From contig CAWEYO010000025.1 in assembly GCA_963813315.1 (NCBI GenBank), positions 124,001-188,000 on the forward strand: a DNA stretch of 64,000 nucleotides, read 5' to 3'. Below, piece by piece: positions 61,274 to 64,000 of the stretch (position 1 is its first letter; every line of letters begins with the position of its first letter). The notes beneath the pieces were generated by a model. It made no database searches and had not been told where the DNA came from. It was given only the letters and a program-made list of their open reading frames with translations. The stretch is from CAWEYO01 sp963813315 (GTDB taxonomy: Bacteria > Pseudomonadota > Alphaproteobacteria > Rhizobiales > Rhizobiaceae). Both the position numbers and the translations under genes were made by a program.

Positions 61274-62134
61274 ATGGCAAACAACCAATCAGTACTTGAG
61301 CAGTTGCTTCAAGCAGCCCTCACTGGAGGCAGTCTCCGCGAGAAAGAAGCAGGGGGAAGTCCCGCCGGGCCCGCGCCTGGCGCTGGAAACCTCGGTGACA
61401 TTCTAGGAAGCCTTCTTGGCGCCGCGGCGGGTGCCGGCGGCGCAGCGACCAATCGACCAGGGGCTGGGGGTTCTGGCGGCCTCGGCGACATTTTGGGCAG
61501 CATCCTCGGCGGCGCTCAGGCTACGGCCGGCGATGACGCCGCCGCTCCAACGGGCCCGGCCGGCTCGCGCCAGCAGCAGGCCGAAATGCCGCAAGGGGCA
61601 GGAATCAACAATCTCGTCCGCTATGGCGGCATGGCTGTCATCGGCGCACTCGCCTACCAGGCGCTCAAACGGTATCAGGCGCAGCAGGGCACCGGGGGCG
61701 CGCAAAAGGCGCCGGACGGTGCGGCGGCCGCACTGGTGCCGCCGCCCGACAGCGCCTTTCATCCCGCTCAGGCGCCCGGCGGGGCCGATGCCCTCGCCGG
61801 CTTGCTTGTCAAGTCCATGGTCGCGGCGACGCAGGCCGACGGTGTGATCGACGAAGATGAGCAGCGCCGCCTTGCCGGTCGCCTGGATCAACTTGGAATG
61901 AGTTCCGCTGATCGCCGGACCTTGGCCGAACAGCTGACGACACCCGTCGATCCCCGCGAGATTGTGAACGCTGCGACCTCGCCGGAGATAGGGCTTCAGG
62001 TCTACGCAGCTTCAGTTCTGGCAGTGAAGGCGGACACACCTGCGGAGCGAAGCTACCTCGACGGGCTTGCAAATGCCCTCAGCATCGATCCGGGGTTGAA
62101 AGCGCAGGTCGAGCAAAGTCTGCAGCGCGTCTGA
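61274..62134 (+). CDS. DUF533 (TerB-like fold) protein
   Basis: The 286-residue protein has a low-complexity Gly/Ala-rich first half with an internal duplication (NLGDILGSLLG near residue 38 and GLGDILGSILGG near 70). A hydrophobic segment (VRYGGMAVIGALAYQALKRY) lies near 115-135. A C-terminal DUF533 domain follows (LLVKSMVAATQADGVIDEDE, QRRLAGRLDQLGMSSADR), with the acidic DGVIDEDE motif typical of TerB-like proteins. YebE-like relatives are inner-membrane associated; the role is unknown. AAGGAGGCTTCC precedes the ATG. Confidence 0.88.
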   Translation: MANNQSVLEQLLQAALTGGSLREKEAGGSPAGPAPGAGNLGDILGSLLGAAAGAGGAATNRPGAGGSGGLGDILGSILGGAQATAGDDAAAPTGPAGSRQQQAEMPQGAGINNLVRYGGMAVIGALAYQALKRYQAQQGTGGAQKAPDGAAAALVPPPDSAFHPAQAPGGADALAGLLVKSMVAATQADGVIDEDEQRRLAGRLDQLGMSSADRRTLAEQLTTPVDPREIVNAATSPEIGLQVYAASVLAVKADTPAERSYLDGLANALSIDPGLKAQVEQSLQRV

Positions 62135-62161
62135 CAGGTTTAGCGCATCTTGCTCTAGATC

Positions 62162-62503
62162 TCAGGCGGCTTCGATTTCGGCTTGCAAGGCATCGATATG
62201 CTGTGCAGCCGCCTCGGCGGCGGCGCGCTCTATCGCGCGAAAGCGGCTGACAACGGCAAGTCCCGTCCGCGTAAGCTGGGCTCCGCCTCCCTTCTTGCCG
62301 CCGGTCTGCGCCGATACGACAGGCTTTCCAAAAAGCTTGTTCATCTCCTCGACCAGGTCCCATGCGTGCTTGTAGGACATATTCATTTCGCGCGCCGCCG
62401 CCGAGATCGACCCGACAGCCGCGATCTGTTCGAGTAGCTCGATCTTTCCCGGTCCGATGCGGCCGGTCGGATCGAAGTTTATCCTCAGGCTGAGCGAGGG
62501 CAC
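62162..62503 (-). CDS. ModE-type winged-helix regulator (single domain)
   Basis: The 113-residue product (GTG start at 62503) is only the DNA-binding domain of ModE: GRIGPGKIELLEQIAAVGSI, SAAAREMNMSYKHAWDLVEE, then TGGKKGGGAQLTRTGLAVVS. The molybdate-binding MOP domains of full ModE (about 260 residues) are absent. Single-domain members usually regulate molybdate transport genes; modC and modB lie just upstream on the same strand. The frame is open through the family A repeat upstream, but residues encoded there are not homologous. Confidence 0.85.
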   Translation of the reverse strand: MPSLSLRINFDPTGRIGPGKIELLEQIAAVGSISAAAREMNMSYKHAWDLVEEMNKLFGKPVVSAQTGGKKGGGAQLTRTGLAVVSRFRAIERAAAEAAAQHIDALQAEIEAA

Positions 62504-62533
62504 GACGGAGTTCTCTTGGGTTCCAGAAACAAT

Positions 62534-62702
62534 AATGCATGTCGCCCAAAAGTGCGCAGCGGTTTTTGGGATAACGACATGCACAAAAACAATAGCCTAA
62601 AGCGCGTCGCATGGATCCGCTTCGCCGCGACGCGCTTTAGGCCCTCGATGTTCCTAACAAGCTGTGCCGGGCCGGTCCCCACTTTCGGGCCCGATCCTCT
62701 AA
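62534..62702 (+). repeat. Mosaic repeat, family A with a family B end
   Basis: Family A module 1 is normal. Module 2 has a changed right arm (CGCCGCGACGCGCTTTAG), making a fuller palindrome with AAAGCGCGTCGC. After a short spacer, CGGTCCCCACTTTCGGGCCC then GATCCTCTAA is a family B end. The composite fills the space between modC and the ModE-type gene. Confidence 0.8.
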
Positions 62703-63805
62703 CGTTGATGCGCGCCGAGCGGCCGGTATGCGGTGTTTGATCGATCGAACGTAACCGCCTTTACAACTGCAAAAACGTTCTTGCCCGGTGCGAGGCCGAG
62801 CGCGAAAGTGGAGTGGCGCGTAACGCGTGCGACAAGAATATCCCCGCCGCAATCAAGCCTCACATGGGCTTCAGCGCCGCCCTCCGCGATATCGATGATT
62901 CGAACGGGCAAGACGTTGATAGCGCTCAGGCCACGGGGGCGTTCGGTGGCGATCAATATGTCGCGGGCGCGAACACGAACGCGAACCCTGTCCCCGCGTT
63001 CCGCCGTTATCTGCGGGAAACGCCACACGCCGCCCCGGCTGCGAAGGACACTGAGACCGGTATCCTTTTCGTGGCCGGCGACTTCGAGCTCAACAATGGT
63101 GCCGGCCTCGTTTCGCTCCTCCTCAGGCAGCAGATCCAACCGCGAAAGGATCGTGTCGGGCGAGCCTGCGGCCATGACCTTTCCGTTCGAAAGCACGACG
63201 ATATCGGTCGCGAGCCGCGCCACCTCGGCGATCGAGTGGCTGACATAGACGACAGGAATTTTGGTTTCGTCACGAAGGCGCTCGATGTAGGGCAGGATTT
63301 CCGCCTTCCGGGCGTCATCGAGCGAAGCCAGTGGCTCGTCCATCAAGATCAGCTTTGGGCTTGCAACCAGCGCCCGCCCGATCGCCACGCGCTGCTTCTC
63401 GCCTCCGGACAACAGGCTTGGCTTGCGGTCGAGCAGGTGGCCGATCCCAAGCAATTCGACCACGCTTGCCATGTCGGCGTAGCGCTCGGCCCGCGGCGTA
63501 AAGAAGCGGCCATAGCGTAGGTTCTGGCCAACCGTCATGTGCGGGAAAAGCCTCGCGTCCTGAAACACGTAGCCGATGCGGCGATTGTGCTTCGGCACGA
63601 AGACGTTCGAGTGAGTGTCCACCAGCACCCGCCGATCTATTTTGATGCTGCCCTTGTCCGGCCGCATGAGGCCGCCGATAAGATTGACAAGCGACGATTT
63701 GCCGGACCCTGAAGGACCAAACAGCGCGGTCAGCATCCCGTCGCTCTCGAACCTGGTGTCAAGTTCGAACTTGCCCAGCCGCAAGCTTACGTCAAGGGAA
63801 AGCAT
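62699..63805 (-). CDS. modC: Molybdate ABC transporter ATP-binding protein ModC
   Basis: This is a 368-residue importer ATPase with Walker A GPSGSGKSS near residue 30, signature LLSGGEKQRVAIGRAL, Walker B LILMDEPLASLD and H-loop VYVSHSIAEVA. A C-terminal MOP/TOBE domain that binds oxyanion covers about residues 290-355 (RARDILIATERPRGLSAINV). The ATG at 63805 overlaps the modB stop (TGATG); a GTG one codon upstream is possible. It is coupled to modB and should energise molybdate uptake for molybdoenzymes. Confidence 0.95.
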   Translation of the reverse strand: MLSLDVSLRLGKFELDTRFESDGMLTALFGPSGSGKSSLVNLIGGLMRPDKGSIKIDRRVLVDTHSNVFVPKHNRRIGYVFQDARLFPHMTVGQNLRYGRFFTPRAERYADMASVVELLGIGHLLDRKPSLLSGGEKQRVAIGRALVASPKLILMDEPLASLDDARKAEILPYIERLRDETKIPVVYVSHSIAEVARLATDIVVLSNGKVMAAGSPDTILSRLDLLPEEERNEAGTIVELEVAGHEKDTGLSVLRSRGGVWRFPQITAERGDRVRVRVRARDILIATERPRGLSAINVLPVRIIDIAEGGAEAHVRLDCGGDILVARVTRHSTFALGLAPGKNVFAVVKAVTFDRSNTAYRPLGAHQR

Positions 63806-64000
63806 CACTCGATATCCATTTGCCTGCCGGCCTTTCGCGCAAGGAATTCGGAAGCCACCAGAGCCGCCATGGCAATCCCGATCGACACCAGAGTGAGCCG
63901 CAGGGCACCTGCGTCTCCGCCCGGCACTTGAGTTAGCGTGTAGATTAAGGAAGGCAATGTCTGGGTCTGGCCGGGAATATTGGAGACGAAGGTGATCGTC
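63805..64000 (-). CDS. modB: Molybdate ABC transporter permease ModB (C-terminal part)
   Basis: The last 64 codons are in the window; the rest lies beyond position 64000. The visible part reads TITFVSNIPGQTQTLPSLIY then TLTQVPGGD, the typical ModB ending, followed by the last transmembrane helix (LTLVSIGIAMAALVASEFLA) and a short basic tail. Its stop codon overlaps the modC start. Confidence 0.92.
   Translation of the reverse strand, partial: TITFVSNIPGQTQTLPSLIYTLTQVPGGDAGALRLTLVSIGIAMAALVASEFLARKAGRQMDIE

Overview
The window reads as a chromosomal segment of a GC-rich alphaproteobacterium of the order Hyphomicrobiales, most like the Mesorhizobium/Phyllobacteriaceae group. Evidence: the gene order cdsA-rseP-bamA-lpxD-fabZ-lpxA-lpxI, LpxI in place of LpxH, an EipB-type envelope protein, the tRNA-Tyr/tRNA-Gly/tuf/tRNA-Trp/secE/nusG/rpl/rpoBC order, and many short palindromic mosaic intergenic repeats typical of rhizobia. 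This is inferred from gene content; no database was searched.

Layout. 1-13381 is one long minus-strand block: eipB, a DUF4031 gene, rpsB-tsf-pyrH-frr, uppS-cdsA-rseP, bamA, lpxD-fabZ-lpxA-lpxI and the edge of lpxB (translation, lipid carriers, outer-membrane assembly, lipid A). 13519-16638 is a plus-strand group (RidA-like, GDPD, FemAB/DUF482 acyltransferase, HIT). 16974-30820 is the minus-strand transcription/translation block: tuf, tRNA-Trp, secE, nusG, rplK-rplA-rplJ-rplL-rpoB-rpoC. tRNA-Tyr and tRNA-Gly lie upstream of tuf but are separated from it by a small secreted protein and a sugar 1-dehydrogenase, bracketed by repeats. After rlmB comes the glyoxylate operon gcl-hyi-glxR with a divergent IclR regulator.

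39296-64000 is accessory in character: an acetamidase/formamidase; an amino-acid ABC cassette without an ATPase; dodecin; an LssY_C protein; a LacI-controlled sugar ABC transporter operon with a GH127 arabinofuranosidase and two palindromic operators; a large multidomain peptidoglycan-active protein; an aldo/keto reductase; a two-component system followed by two small DUF1344-type secreted proteins; a DUF937 remnant / hypothetical / DUF533 group; and the molybdate transport genes modB(partial)-modC with a single-domain ModE-type regulator.

Five genes (cdsA, the second amino-acid ABC permease, the sugar-binding protein, the sensor kinase and the peptidoglycan protein) are each broken by one base in a homopolymer run and each is restored by correcting that base. 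As cdsA is normally essential, sequencing or assembly error is the simplest explanation, but this cannot be settled here. I found no phage, transposase, CRISPR array or clear defence system. The least explained items are the mosaic repeats, the heptamer arrays shared by the rlmB and glxR ends, the tuf 3'-end relic and the peptidoglycan protein.
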